Part shown: positions 1 through 7,311 of the stretch, in pieces
Layout of the letters: every line of letters starts with the position of its first letter
How positions within the stretch are numbered: the stretch's first letter is position 1
Assembly (NCBI GenBank): GCA_020058355.1
Contig: JAGVEG010000047.1
Coordinates: 1 to 12,080 of the forward strand
Direction of reading: 5' to 3'
DNA: 12,080 bases
Source: Candidatus Berkelbacteria bacterium
GTDB lineage: Bacteria; Patescibacteriota; UBA1384; CAILIB01
The notes under the pieces: generated by a model
The model's database searches: none
Told to the model about the DNA's origin: nothing
What the model saw: the letters and a program-made list of their open reading frames with translations, nothing else
Translations under genes and position numbers: made by a program

Positions 1-485
1 CCTTCATCCTGGACGAAAAAGCTGGGAACAAAGAAGGAAAGGCCAAAGCAGAGTCACTCGGCTCTTGGATCAAGGGTAACGGGGGTACCGTGGAGCGCCA
101 GGAATTCTGGGGTCGCCGCGAACTCGCCTACTCTATCAAGAAGAACCGAAGTGGCTTTTACGTAACACTGTGGTTCAGCCTCCCTGCTGCCGCTGTAACA
201 GAACTCGAGCGCGAGCTTCGCTTTGACAGCGACGTTATCCGTTCCCTTGTTACCAAGGCATACACCAAGGCTGTACCTGGTACTCTTCACCCTGAGGAAG
301 AGAAGCCACGCCGCACCGATAAAAAGGGTGGCGCAGAGGAAACAATCCGCGAAACTACTGGTACCACACGCCGCCCAAAGAAGGCTGCTGATTCTTCAGA
401 GGATATCTCAGAAGAAGAGCGCACCAAGCAAGTAGACGCTGCCCTCGAAGAGCTTCTTTCCGAAGAAGAAACTACTTCTCTCTAG
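1..485 (+). CDS. rpsF: Small ribosomal subunit protein bS6 (5'-truncated)
   Basis: This is the C-terminal part of ribosomal protein S6, which binds 16S rRNA next to S18 in the platform of the 30S subunit. The reading frame is open from base 3 to the TAG at 483-485; the true start lies outside the window. The S6 signature is visible: a Gly-Gly-x-Val-Glu segment, then WGRRELAYSIKK, then a Gly-Phe-Tyr-Val strand and the helix with DSDVIRSLV. After the S6 fold ends (near AVPG) there is a tail of about 67 residues, rich in Glu, Lys and Arg, ending in an acidic EELLSEEE stretch. Such tails vary among S6 proteins and are probably disordered. ssb follows after 10 nt and rpsR after that, the classical S6-SSB-S18 order. 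An internal GTG at base 90 is not the start because conserved S6 residues precede it. Confidence 0.96.
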   Translation, partial: FILDEKAGNKEGKAKAESLGSWIKGNGGTVERQEFWGRRELAYSIKKNRSGFYVTLWFSLPAAAVTELERELRFDSDVIRSLVTKAYTKAVPGTLHPEEEKPRRTDKKGGAEETIRETTGTTRRPKKAADSSEDISEEERTKQVDAALEELLSEEETTSL

Positions 486-495
486 TACTTCTCCT

Positions 496-963
496 ATGCT
501 GTACCTCAACCGCGTCGATATCATCGGCAACCTCACCCGTGATCCAGAAGTTCGCTTCACTACTGGTAATCAACCAATCGCAAGTTTTGCTGTTGCAACC
601 AACCGTCGCTACCGCGACGCAAGTGGCAACATGGTAGATGCACCAGCAGAGTATCATGAGGTAGTTGTATGGGGTCAGCTTGGAGAGCGGTGTGGCAATC
701 TCCTTCATAAGGGAGACCGCATCTTTGCTTCCGGACGTCTTCAAACCCGTTCATGGGAGGCGCAAGATGGCGCGAAGAAATACCGCACCGAACTCGTTGC
801 AGACACCATCATTGGTCCCGATCAGGTAAACCGTGCTGGTGGCGTTGATGGCATGTCCACTAACGCTCCTGCTGCTCGTCCAATGGCATCACACAGCGCA
901 GCACCTATTGCTGCAACGCCGATGCCCACCGACGAGATCAATATTGACGATATCCCATTCTAA
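496..963 (+). CDS. ssb: Single-stranded DNA-binding protein
   Basis: A 155-residue SSB, which coats single-stranded DNA during replication and repair and recruits partner proteins. Residues 1-110 form the OB fold: it opens with LNRVDIIGNLTRDPEVR, has the typical ASFAVATNRRYRD strand and the EYHEVVVWGQLGE segment, and the RLQTRSWE and YRTELVAD strands. A flexible Ala/Pro/Met-rich linker follows, and the protein ends in the acidic tip DEINIDDIPF, which in this family docks exonucleases, RecO, PriA and other partners. Length is within the usual bacterial range. The ATG at 496 is 10 nt after the rpsF stop and directly follows the pyrimidine run CTTCTCCT; there is no Shine-Dalgarno sequence. It is cotranscribed with rpsF and rpsR. 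Confidence 0.97.
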   Translation: MLYLNRVDIIGNLTRDPEVRFTTGNQPIASFAVATNRRYRDASGNMVDAPAEYHEVVVWGQLGERCGNLLHKGDRIFASGRLQTRSWEAQDGAKKYRTELVADTIIGPDQVNRAGGVDGMSTNAPAARPMASHSAAPIAATPMPTDEINIDDIPF

Positions 964-972
964 ACAACAACC

Positions 973-1233
973 ATGGCACAACCTTCAGGCCCACGCGGTA
1001 AGAAGCAAGCTGTTGCTGGATATCCAACTCCACGCACCAAGAAGCCTGCGATTACTCGTGAAACAACCGAGATCGACCACAAGAATCTTCCCCTGCTCCG
1101 TAAGTATGTTACTGAGTTCGGTCAGATCAACAGCCGCCGTCGTAGCGGTAACGCAGGTGTTACTCAGCGTCTTGTAGCTCAGGCTATCAAGCGTGCACGT
1201 CACCTTGCGCTTCTTCCTTTCGTTAAGAAGTAA
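973..1233 (+). CDS. rpsR: Small ribosomal subunit protein bS18
   Basis: An 86-residue ribosomal protein S18, the heterodimer partner of S6 in the 30S platform. The family core is clear: IDHKNLPLLRKYVTEFGQI, then SRRRSGNAGVTQRLVAQAIK and RARHLALLPF at the end. The N-terminal 30 residues are basic and rich in Pro and Gly, as is usual for S18. The start ATG lies 9 nt after the ssb stop. efp follows after 9 nt. In most bacteria the next gene would be rplI (bL9); it is absent here, which matches CPR lineages known to lack bL9. Confidence 0.97.
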   Translation: MAQPSGPRGKKQAVAGYPTPRTKKPAITRETTEIDHKNLPLLRKYVTEFGQINSRRRSGNAGVTQRLVAQAIKRARHLALLPFVKK

Positions 1234-1242
1234 TTTTTCACT

Positions 1243-1806
1243 GTGCTTGGTATCACCGACCTCAAAACTGGCGTAGCCATCATCCATGAAGGCCAACCAC
1301 ATGTTGTGGTCTCATATCAACACAGCAAGATGGGCCGTGGTGGTGCCGTTATGCGTACCAAACTACGCAACCTCAAGACAAAGTCTATCTTTGATATCAC
1401 TTTCAAAGGTTCAGACAAGTTTGATGAGGCACCACTGAGCCGTCGTGCTTCATCCTACCTCTACCCAGAAGACAACAACCTTGTCTTCATGGATAGCGAG
1501 AGCTTCGAGCAATACACTATTGCGTCAGACGTTCTCGGCGACGCAGCAAAGTACCTCAAGGAGGGTGCTACCGTTTCTATTCTCTTCTTCGATGATGAGC
1601 CAGTAACCGTAGAAATTCCTACCAAGGTAGAACTGCTCGTTACCGAGACCGACCCTGGTGTAAAGGGTGACACCGCTCAAGGTGGCTCAAAGCCAGCAAC
1701 CCTTGAGACCGGCGCCACCGTATCTGTTCCCCTCTTCGTAAAAGTTGGTGATCTCATCCGGGTTAATACCATTGAGAATACCTACGTAGAGCGAGTGAAG
1801 GAATAA
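1243..1806 (+). CDS. efp: Translation elongation factor P
   Basis: A full-length 187-residue EF-P, which binds between the P and E sites of the ribosome and rescues stalling at consecutive prolines. Three domains are present: an N-terminal KOW-like domain (about 1-63), an OB domain (about 64-127) and a C-terminal OB domain (about 128-187) with the signature VTETDPGVKGDTA and GGSKPATLETG, then VPLFVKVGDLIRVNT. The tip of the domain-I loop, which reaches the peptidyl-transferase centre, reads KMGRGG; the residue that is Lys34 in E. coli is Arg32 here. Arg at this site is rhamnosylated by EarP in Pseudomonas and Neisseria, but no modification gene is in this window. The start is GTG, 9 nt after rpsR. 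A terminator follows 10 nt after the stop, so this is the last gene of the operon. Confidence 0.96.
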   Translation: MLGITDLKTGVAIIHEGQPHVVVSYQHSKMGRGGAVMRTKLRNLKTKSIFDITFKGSDKFDEAPLSRRASSYLYPEDNNLVFMDSESFEQYTIASDVLGDAAKYLKEGATVSILFFDDEPVTVEIPTKVELLVTETDPGVKGDTAQGGSKPATLETGATVSVPLFVKVGDLIRVNTIENTYVERVKE

Positions 1807-1815
1807 TCTACTCAG

Positions 1816-1845
1816 AAAAAAAGCCCCAGTAATGGGGCTTTTTTT
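1816..1845 (+). terminator. Intrinsic terminator after efp
   Basis: A perfect inverted repeat: seven A and GCCCC (1816-1827), loop AGTAAT, then GGGGC and seven T (1834-1845). The G/C core plus T run is a textbook rho-independent terminator closing the rpsF-ssb-rpsR-efp operon. The A run on the other side means it could also work on the minus strand. Confidence 0.92.
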
Positions 1846-1889
1846 CGTACACAATCCCCCGAGGTATAGCAGCCCGCAACCGATCTTAG

Positions 1890-1895
1890 TATACT
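1890..1895 (+). promoter_or_regulatory. Possible -10 element of the gene at 1923
   Basis: TATACT lies 28 nt before the ATG at 1923, just after the efp terminator, where a new promoter is needed. It matches the sigma-70 -10 consensus in 5 of 6 bases. No convincing -35 hexamer is seen 16-18 nt upstream. Predicted 5' leader is about 20 nt. Confidence 0.4.
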
Positions 1896-1922
1896 AATGC
1901 TATCTGTCCCTAATGTACCCGC

Positions 1923-2993
1923 ATGGCTCTGTTCTCATTTGGAAAATCTGCCGCCAAGAGCGATGCCGGTGTGCCCACTCCGCCACCCAGCACCCCTTCT
2001 TCCCCTGTAGCAACACCACCCCCTACCGCACCTGTTGCGCCTGCCACTAACCTAGCTGCACCTGTTGTTCCAGAAACTCCAGCCCCAGCAGCTCCTACAG
2101 CTAACCCCGTAGATCTAAGCGGCCTCATGAACCAGGCAATGCAAGATATGCCGGTAGCCCCTGTAGCATCCCCCACTCCGGAAGCCGCCGCACCAGAGGT
2201 ACCCGTCATGCCCTCACTTGACGCTATGGCTGCCCCAGCTACTCCTGAAGTAGTCGCTGCGCCTCAAGAGCCTATGGAGTCAGCTGCTCCAACAACCCCC
2301 GCGGTTGATCCTGCAATCAATAGTATTGTTTCTTCATCCCTCAGCGACATCACCAATGGGATTACCCCAGTAGAGCCCGCTCCTACCAACAACTTCACCT
2401 TTGGTGGTATTAGCATTGAAGAAGCTCCTCAGACCTCTACGGCAAGCACCCCGATGACTCCCCTTGAAGGCATGCCGGTCGTTCCTGCATCACCCCTCCC
2501 CACCATGGAACCTGTAGCACCAGCTATGCCAGAGCCGGAGATGTCCTCACTTCCTACACCAAACCCGGTTGTTGACTCGTCCCTCCTTGACTCACTCATG
2601 ACTCCTGCAGAGCCAGCTGGCGCACCTGCCGCCACTGAATCAGCTATGCCAGAGCCTATCGTTGAAGAGCCCTCACTACCTGAGCCTATGCCCATGGCCG
2701 AAGTGCCCGTAACTGATCCTTCATTTGCCCCTGAGGTAGTTGGTCGCGTCACCACCCTCCTTGAAGACAACATCACCCAGGAGACCGCACGCCTCCAGCA
2801 ACAGCTCTCGGATCTCCACACTCAGAAAACCTCCCTTGAGGAAGAGATCGCAGACCTCCGCCGCCACCTCGCCGCCGACGAACAGCAGACCCAAGAGATC
2901 ATCAGCAAAGAACACGAGCTCGAAAAGCGCCAAGAAGAGATCGAAGCCCTCCGCAAGAAGATTGACGAAGCAGCACGGATCCTTGGAGGATAA
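1923..2993 (+). CDS. Pro/Ala-rich disordered protein with C-terminal coiled coil
   Basis: I do not recognise a family for this 356-residue protein. A short N-terminus (MALFSFGKSAAKSD) has no signal peptide or membrane helix, so it is probably cytoplasmic. Residues about 17-267 are rich in Pro, Ala, Thr, Val and Glu, almost certainly disordered. Embedded in this part are short hydrophobic islands such as DLSGLMNQAM, INSIVSSSLSDI and VVDSSLLDSLM that look like docking motifs. Residues about 268-356 form a long charged heptad-type coiled coil (TARLQQQLSDLHTQKTSLEE and onward) that should dimerise. A 16-base word (CAGCTATGCCAGAGCC) occurs at 2521 and 2641, encoding a repeated AMPEP motif. The gene stands alone between two terminators, with its own likely promoter. 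A scaffold, division or cytoskeletal-adaptor role is possible but unsupported; the N-terminus could also be a targeting peptide. Confidence 0.85.
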   Translation: MALFSFGKSAAKSDAGVPTPPPSTPSSPVATPPPTAPVAPATNLAAPVVPETPAPAAPTANPVDLSGLMNQAMQDMPVAPVASPTPEAAAPEVPVMPSLDAMAAPATPEVVAAPQEPMESAAPTTPAVDPAINSIVSSSLSDITNGITPVEPAPTNNFTFGGISIEEAPQTSTASTPMTPLEGMPVVPASPLPTMEPVAPAMPEPEMSSLPTPNPVVDSSLLDSLMTPAEPAGAPAATESAMPEPIVEEPSLPEPMPMAEVPVTDPSFAPEVVGRVTTLLEDNITQETARLQQQLSDLHTQKTSLEEEIADLRRHLAADEQQTQEIISKEHELEKRQEEIEALRKKIDEAARILGG

Positions 2994-3003
2994 ACCCGCA
3001 CAG

Positions 3004-3035
3004 AAAGGCCCCGCACTAGATTTGCGGGGCCTTTT
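3004..3035 (+). terminator. Intrinsic terminator after the coiled-coil gene
   Basis: A perfect 12-bp stem, AAAGGCCCCGCA (3004-3015) with TGCGGGGCCTTT (3023-3034), loop of 7 nt, followed by one further T. It starts 11 nt after the TAA at 2991-2993 and separates this gene from the kinase-like gene downstream. Confidence 0.9.
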
Positions 3036-3058
3036 ACTTACTCCATAAAGCTCATTCT

Positions 3059-3619
3059 ATGACCAACTCCACTATGCTACTCGGTATCGCAGGCCCCGTA
3101 CGCTCAGGTAAAAACACCGTTACACACTTTCTCCAAGAACATATTCCAGGACTACTTCTTTACAACTTCAGAACCCCAATCTGCCGCATGCTCGATGCCG
3201 AGCTAGGAACAAACACTGTTGAATCAGAGGAAGAAAAGGACCTACACCGAACAGCCATGCGCAACCTGGGCGCCCGGTATCGCGCGCTTGATCCACTGTA
3301 TTGGGTAAAGAAGGTTGAAGAAGACATAAGTACCTTGCCCCGACCACTTATCGTTAGTGGTATTCGCCTATTCCCCGAGGTAGAGATGATTCACCGTCTT
3401 GGCGGGAGCACCATTCTTGTTGATATCAACAAGGAGATTCATCAAGATCGTTTTAGTAGTGACCCCGAACACTACAACCACCCTAGTGAGTTTTCGCTCC
3501 ACGATTATACAGGATGGACCTACCGTATCCAGAATGACGGAACGCTTGATGACCTTAAGTGGAATGTAGCAACCCTTGCGGAAGCACTAATTGCCGACCA
3601 CAAGAGTATGTCGTCCTAG
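3059..3619 (+). CDS. P-loop kinase, deoxynucleoside monophosphate kinase-like
   Basis: A 186-residue P-loop NTPase. The Walker A motif GPVRSGKN (residues 12-19) follows a hydrophobic strand; the form RSGK followed by Asp or Asn and then Thr is typical of the phage T4 gp1-type deoxynucleoside-monophosphate kinases, rather than the usual GKS/GKT. A second strand motif, LIVSGIRLFPEVEMI, followed by a Gly-Gly and a strand ILVDI, matches the DvRfpnE region of that family. The likely reaction is ATP-dependent phosphorylation of a (deoxy)nucleoside monophosphate. A dephospho-CoA-kinase-like or other small-molecule kinase is the main alternative. No lid domain is obvious to me. The ATG follows CTCATTCT, with no Shine-Dalgarno. 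The last 33 nt overlap the 3' end of the convergent YjjX gene, which also acts on nucleotides. Confidence 0.75.
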   Translation: MTNSTMLLGIAGPVRSGKNTVTHFLQEHIPGLLLYNFRTPICRMLDAELGTNTVESEEEKDLHRTAMRNLGARYRALDPLYWVKKVEEDISTLPRPLIVSGIRLFPEVEMIHRLGGSTILVDINKEIHQDRFSSDPEHYNHPSEFSLHDYTGWTYRIQNDGTLDDLKWNVATLAEALIADHKSMSS

Positions 3620-4117
3620 GGCAGTAATAATTGCATCCCTAAAGCCATCAGTTCGCGTAATAATGTTCTTTGTAAGAATACCAATGTAGCCATTTACTTG
3701 CTTACTATTTGCAAGCTGAAATATCTCATCATCAGCAGCCCCAAGTTCATATCCCTTTTCAAGCACACGCTCCATTACTTCAGGTAACACAGGAGCCCGT
3801 CCACTACTTGCAACGTAGGTAGCTCCAGACCTCGAGGTAATAGCAACCCACCCACTCACAAACCATTGGCCATTTACCTGCTCGAGTCCCGCCTCAAGAC
3901 CAACCCCGTACTCTGCATCAAGCACTTCTTGCAAGCTGGCTTGAGCTCGATTACTTGCTCCTTGAATAGATTCTTCAGCAGTCATTGGCTGCTCTGCTAC
4001 ACCAGAGGGAACACTGACACCAACACACTCAACTATTTCACCAGTAAACCACTGCTCAAAAGCCTGCTGTGTTGCAGCTGTTTTAAGTGGGTTTCTCGTG
4101 CCGATTGCAATTTTCAT
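3587..4117 (-). CDS. yjjX: Inosine/xanthosine triphosphatase, YjjX family
   Basis: A 176-residue house-cleaning nucleotidase of the YjjX (NTPase/PRRC1-like) family, which hydrolyses ITP and XTP so that deaminated purines do not enter RNA or DNA. Family motifs seen: GTRNPLK at residues 6-12, VPSGVAEQP near 36-44, the GASNRA helix, YGVGLEAGLE with its acidic residues for Mg binding, GRAPVLPEVM, and NGYIGILTKNIITR near the C-terminus. Length is normal. The ATG is preceded by TTCTAATA. It lies 128 nt downstream of groEL on the same strand with a long inverted repeat between them, so cotranscription is uncertain. Its stop (TAG, 3587-3589) lies inside the opposite-strand kinase-like gene. Confidence 0.9.
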   Translation of the reverse strand: MKIAIGTRNPLKTAATQQAFEQWFTGEIVECVGVSVPSGVAEQPMTAEESIQGASNRAQASLQEVLDAEYGVGLEAGLEQVNGQWFVSGWVAITSRSGATYVASSGRAPVLPEVMERVLEKGYELGAADDEIFQLANSKQVNGYIGILTKNIITRTDGFRDAIITALGRHTLVVGN

Positions 4118-4173
4118 TATTAGAAACTAGAAATTACTTTTAGTATCGCCACATATTTAAAGCGACTTTGGGA

Positions 4174-4231
4174 GGGTGGTGTCCTCCGCAGGATTCCAAG
4201 GAGTTATCGCTCCGAGGACCAGACACCACCC
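4174..4231 (-). other. Long inverted repeat / structured RNA element behind groEL
   Basis: Perfect 10-bp arms GGGTGGTGTC (4174-4183) and GACACCACCC (4222-4231) enclose 38 nt that can fold further: GGAG (4200-4203) pairs with CTCC (4210-4213), and CTC (4184-4186) can pair with GAG (4214-4216) to extend the outer stem across a 5-nt bulge. It begins 14 nt after the groEL stop. There is no T run on either side, so it is not a standard intrinsic terminator; it could be a 3'-protecting hairpin or an RNA with its own role. Confidence 0.6.
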
Positions 4232-4245
4232 GCACCAAAGGAGCT

Positions 4246-5874
<1,629 letters not shown>

Positions 5875-6174
5875 TTACTTCTCAACAACACCAATGATGT
5901 CATTGGCGTCAACAATGTAGAACTCTTCGCCATCAAGCTTGATCTCAGTAGGACCATACTTACTAAGAAGCACGATTTGACCTACCTTCAGACCCATCTT
6001 CTCAAAGGTAATAAGCGTGTCACCGACATACTTTCCTTCACCAAGGGCCAAGATCTCACCCTGCTGTGGCTTTTCTTGAGCACTATCAGGAAGAAAAAGA
6101 CCACTGGCAGTTTTTTCCTCTTTACCAAGAGGACGCACTAGGACGTGGTCACCAATTGGACGGAGCTTCGTCAT
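5875..6174 (-). CDS. groES: Co-chaperonin GroES (10 kDa subunit)
   Basis: A 99-residue GroES, the heptameric lid of GroEL. The start [12 protein letters not shown] and the end [19 protein letters not shown] are typical. The mobile loop (about 17-33) carries GLFLPD, where Leu26-Phe27-Leu28 replace the E. coli Ile-Val-Leu that bind the GroEL apical domain. The length is normal. It is the first gene of the groES-groEL unit and lies downstream of the pilin-like gene ending at 6263, with 88 nt between them holding two palindromes. There is no CIRCE operator for HrcA in that gap, so its heat-shock control, if any, uses something else. The ATG follows AACTCCT. Confidence 0.98.
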   Translation of the reverse strand: MTKLRPIGDHVLVRPLGKEEKTASGLFLPDSAQEKPQQGEILALGEGKYVGDTLITFEKMGLKVGQIVLLSKYGPTEIKLDGEEFYIVDANDIIGVVEK

Positions 6175-6188
6175 AGGAGTTAGTTACT

Positions 6189-6205
6189 GCTAAACGCTCT
6201 TTAGC
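6189..6205 (-). promoter_or_regulatory. Operator-like palindrome upstream of groES
   Basis: GCTAAA-CGCTC-TTTAGC is a perfect palindrome with 6-bp arms and a 5-nt spacer, 15-31 nt before the groES ATG. This is the place where CIRCE lies in other groESL operons, but the sequence is not CIRCE. Only TAAA/TTTA pairs in the equivalent place of copy B, so the full palindrome is specific to groES. Confidence 0.45.
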
Positions 6206-6221
6206 CTAGCGTATTGCAGCC

Positions 6222-6247
6222 AAAAATGTAAAGGCCTCTTTACATTT
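6222..6247 (-). terminator. Terminator-like hairpin between the first pilin-like gene and groES
   Basis: Perfect 10-bp arms AAATGTAAAG (6224-6233) and CTTTACATTT (6238-6247) around a 4-nt loop. Read on the minus strand it ends in TTTTT and begins 16 nt after the pilin-like stop, as a weak, A/T-rich intrinsic terminator would. As DNA it could equally be an operator; TTTACA in its arm is also -35-like, but I see no matching -10. Confidence 0.5.
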
Positions 6248-6262
6248 AGAATGAGCCATATC

Positions 6263-7282
6263 TTATGGTGCACGCAGGACGCCAATTCGATCAAAGAAAA
6301 CTCGTGCTCCCGCAGGCTGAGTTGTGTTATACACCATCGTTAAGGCACCCGTAATCGGCACAACCTGATCAGTAAAGCCCATTCTGCTAGCGGGCATATC
6401 AAGACGTATCCATCCACCCCGTGGCGGTATTGGACCCATATTTCCCTCCCACTCGGCGCCAAATTTTATATTCTCAGGACCCCAGATCGCCCCATGCCAC
6501 CAACAGTTACATGGTCCTCGATAAAAGTACAAACCAATAGATGTTGGCAATCTCTGAGGATCAACGTACACCCACGCGAACAATGTGTCTTTATTCGAGA
6601 TGAGCATTGTCTGGGGCGAGTAGTTTGGCGGGTAGCTATGGGGATACACGATCGCACGGGTTGAATACTCAATGTTGGGTGACGTCTGCGGGTACTGAAT
6701 AGACTCAGAAATTGGATATGGCCCACTTGATGCAGGAGTGAAATCAGTAAAGCGAACGTGAGGGTATACCCACACACCATCCATACTGTCATCCCACCAG
6801 ACATCCTCGATTGAAGGTTGGCCGTCTTTAACAGTAAAGTACTCGTTCGTGTTACCAAGGCGTGCAGTTACTGCATACTTTGGCTCTGAACTAACCAGCT
6901 GTCGGTCAGTACCGGTTAAGCTGGTGGCACCTGGAGCCGCATAGGCGTATTCGAAGCCCGGAGGCGGCGAAGTAATCTTTGATGGATAACTCGTTCCCGT
7001 ACCGGCACCTGAAAAAATTCCCAGGGGATCACCGGTCACTACAGTATTATTCGAACCATAGCGGTCTGGTCCATCTGGCCGGTTACTATACACACCCTGA
7101 TCGGTAATCGTCACCGCAACTCCCTTTGCTAACTGAACCGTTGCCGCTTTTGCGGTAGCAATCCGAGCCTTCAGGATGGCACCCCGAATGACAAAACCGC
7201 TCAATGCAGTAATCAAACTGATAATAAAAACAACAACAATAACTTCGATTAGTCCAAAGGCCTGGAACTTGCGGGGTCTCAT
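6263..7282 (-). CDS. Prepilin-like protein with C-terminal lectin-like beta-sandwich domain, paralogue 1
   Basis: A 339-residue secreted surface protein. Residues 1-8 are a short basic leader; FGLIEVIVVVFIISLITALS (9-28) is a class III prepilin helix with the conserved Glu at mature position 5. The residue before the cleavage site is Ala8 rather than Gly, which prepilin peptidases tolerate less well. A pseudopilin-type domain continues to about residue 165 (ending near YFTVKDGQPSIEDVWWDD). The rest resembles a beta-sandwich domain seen in large surface proteins of several phyla: KDTLFAWVYVDP, WWHGAIWG, then MGPIPPRGGWIRLDMPASRMGF and a final VFFDRIGVL. Cys258 and Cys260 form a CNC pair. The match is from memory of the pattern and is not a search result. 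It is a tandem duplicate of the gene at 7414-8439. A cell-surface adhesin or minor pilin is the likely role. Confidence 0.82.
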   Translation of the reverse strand: MRPRKFQAFGLIEVIVVVFIISLITALSGFVIRGAILKARIATAKAATVQLAKGVAVTITDQGVYSNRPDGPDRYGSNNTVVTGDPLGIFSGAGTGTSYPSKITSPPPGFEYAYAAPGATSLTGTDRQLVSSEPKYAVTARLGNTNEYFTVKDGQPSIEDVWWDDSMDGVWVYPHVRFTDFTPASSGPYPISESIQYPQTSPNIEYSTRAIVYPHSYPPNYSPQTMLISNKDTLFAWVYVDPQRLPTSIGLYFYRGPCNCWWHGAIWGPENIKFGAEWEGNMGPIPPRGGWIRLDMPASRMGFTDQVVPITGALTMVYNTTQPAGARVFFDRIGVLRAP

Positions 7283-7289
7283 ACAAACT

Positions 7290-7295
7290 ATGATA
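7290..7295 (-). promoter_or_regulatory. Possible -10 element of paralogue 1 (leaderless)
   Basis: TATCAT on the minus strand ends 7 nt before the ATG at 7282. The same hexamer lies at the same distance before paralogue 2 in an otherwise diverged upstream region. If used, transcription would start at or next to the ATG, giving a leaderless mRNA. No clear -35 is seen. Confidence 0.3.
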
Positions 7296-7311
7296 CACCA
7301 TTAACAGGATT

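Larger units (their letters stand above)
6181..6248 (-). repeat. Duplicated flanking element, copy A (upstream of groES)
   Basis: A 68-nt element related to 7312-7373. Shared on the plus strand are TAGTTACT followed by one variable base, CTAAACGCTCTTTA (exact in both), a GTAT-GCAG block with a gap, and GCCTTTACATTTA or its close variant at the far end. It lies downstream of the first pilin-like gene and directly upstream of groES. Copy B sits in the same position relative to the second pilin-like gene, so it was probably copied together with it. Confidence 0.8.

Noticed and set aside
2429..2821. Minus-strand open frames opposite the Pro/Ala-rich gene
   Set aside because: The biased codon content of the plus-strand gene leaves the other strand open; the translations are Ser/Gly-rich shadows without motifs.
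4174..4245. GGGTGGTG next to groEL as a T-box motif, or the hairpin with a following CACCA as a tRNA
   Set aside because: There is no gene downstream in the matching direction for a T-box, the rest of the T-box consensus is missing, and no D arm, anticodon arm or T arm with a proper T loop can be built.
6175..6262. A CIRCE operator (TTAGCACTC-N9-GAGTGCTAA) before groES
   Set aside because: Only fragments such as TTTAGCAGT are present; the second half and the spacing do not fit.
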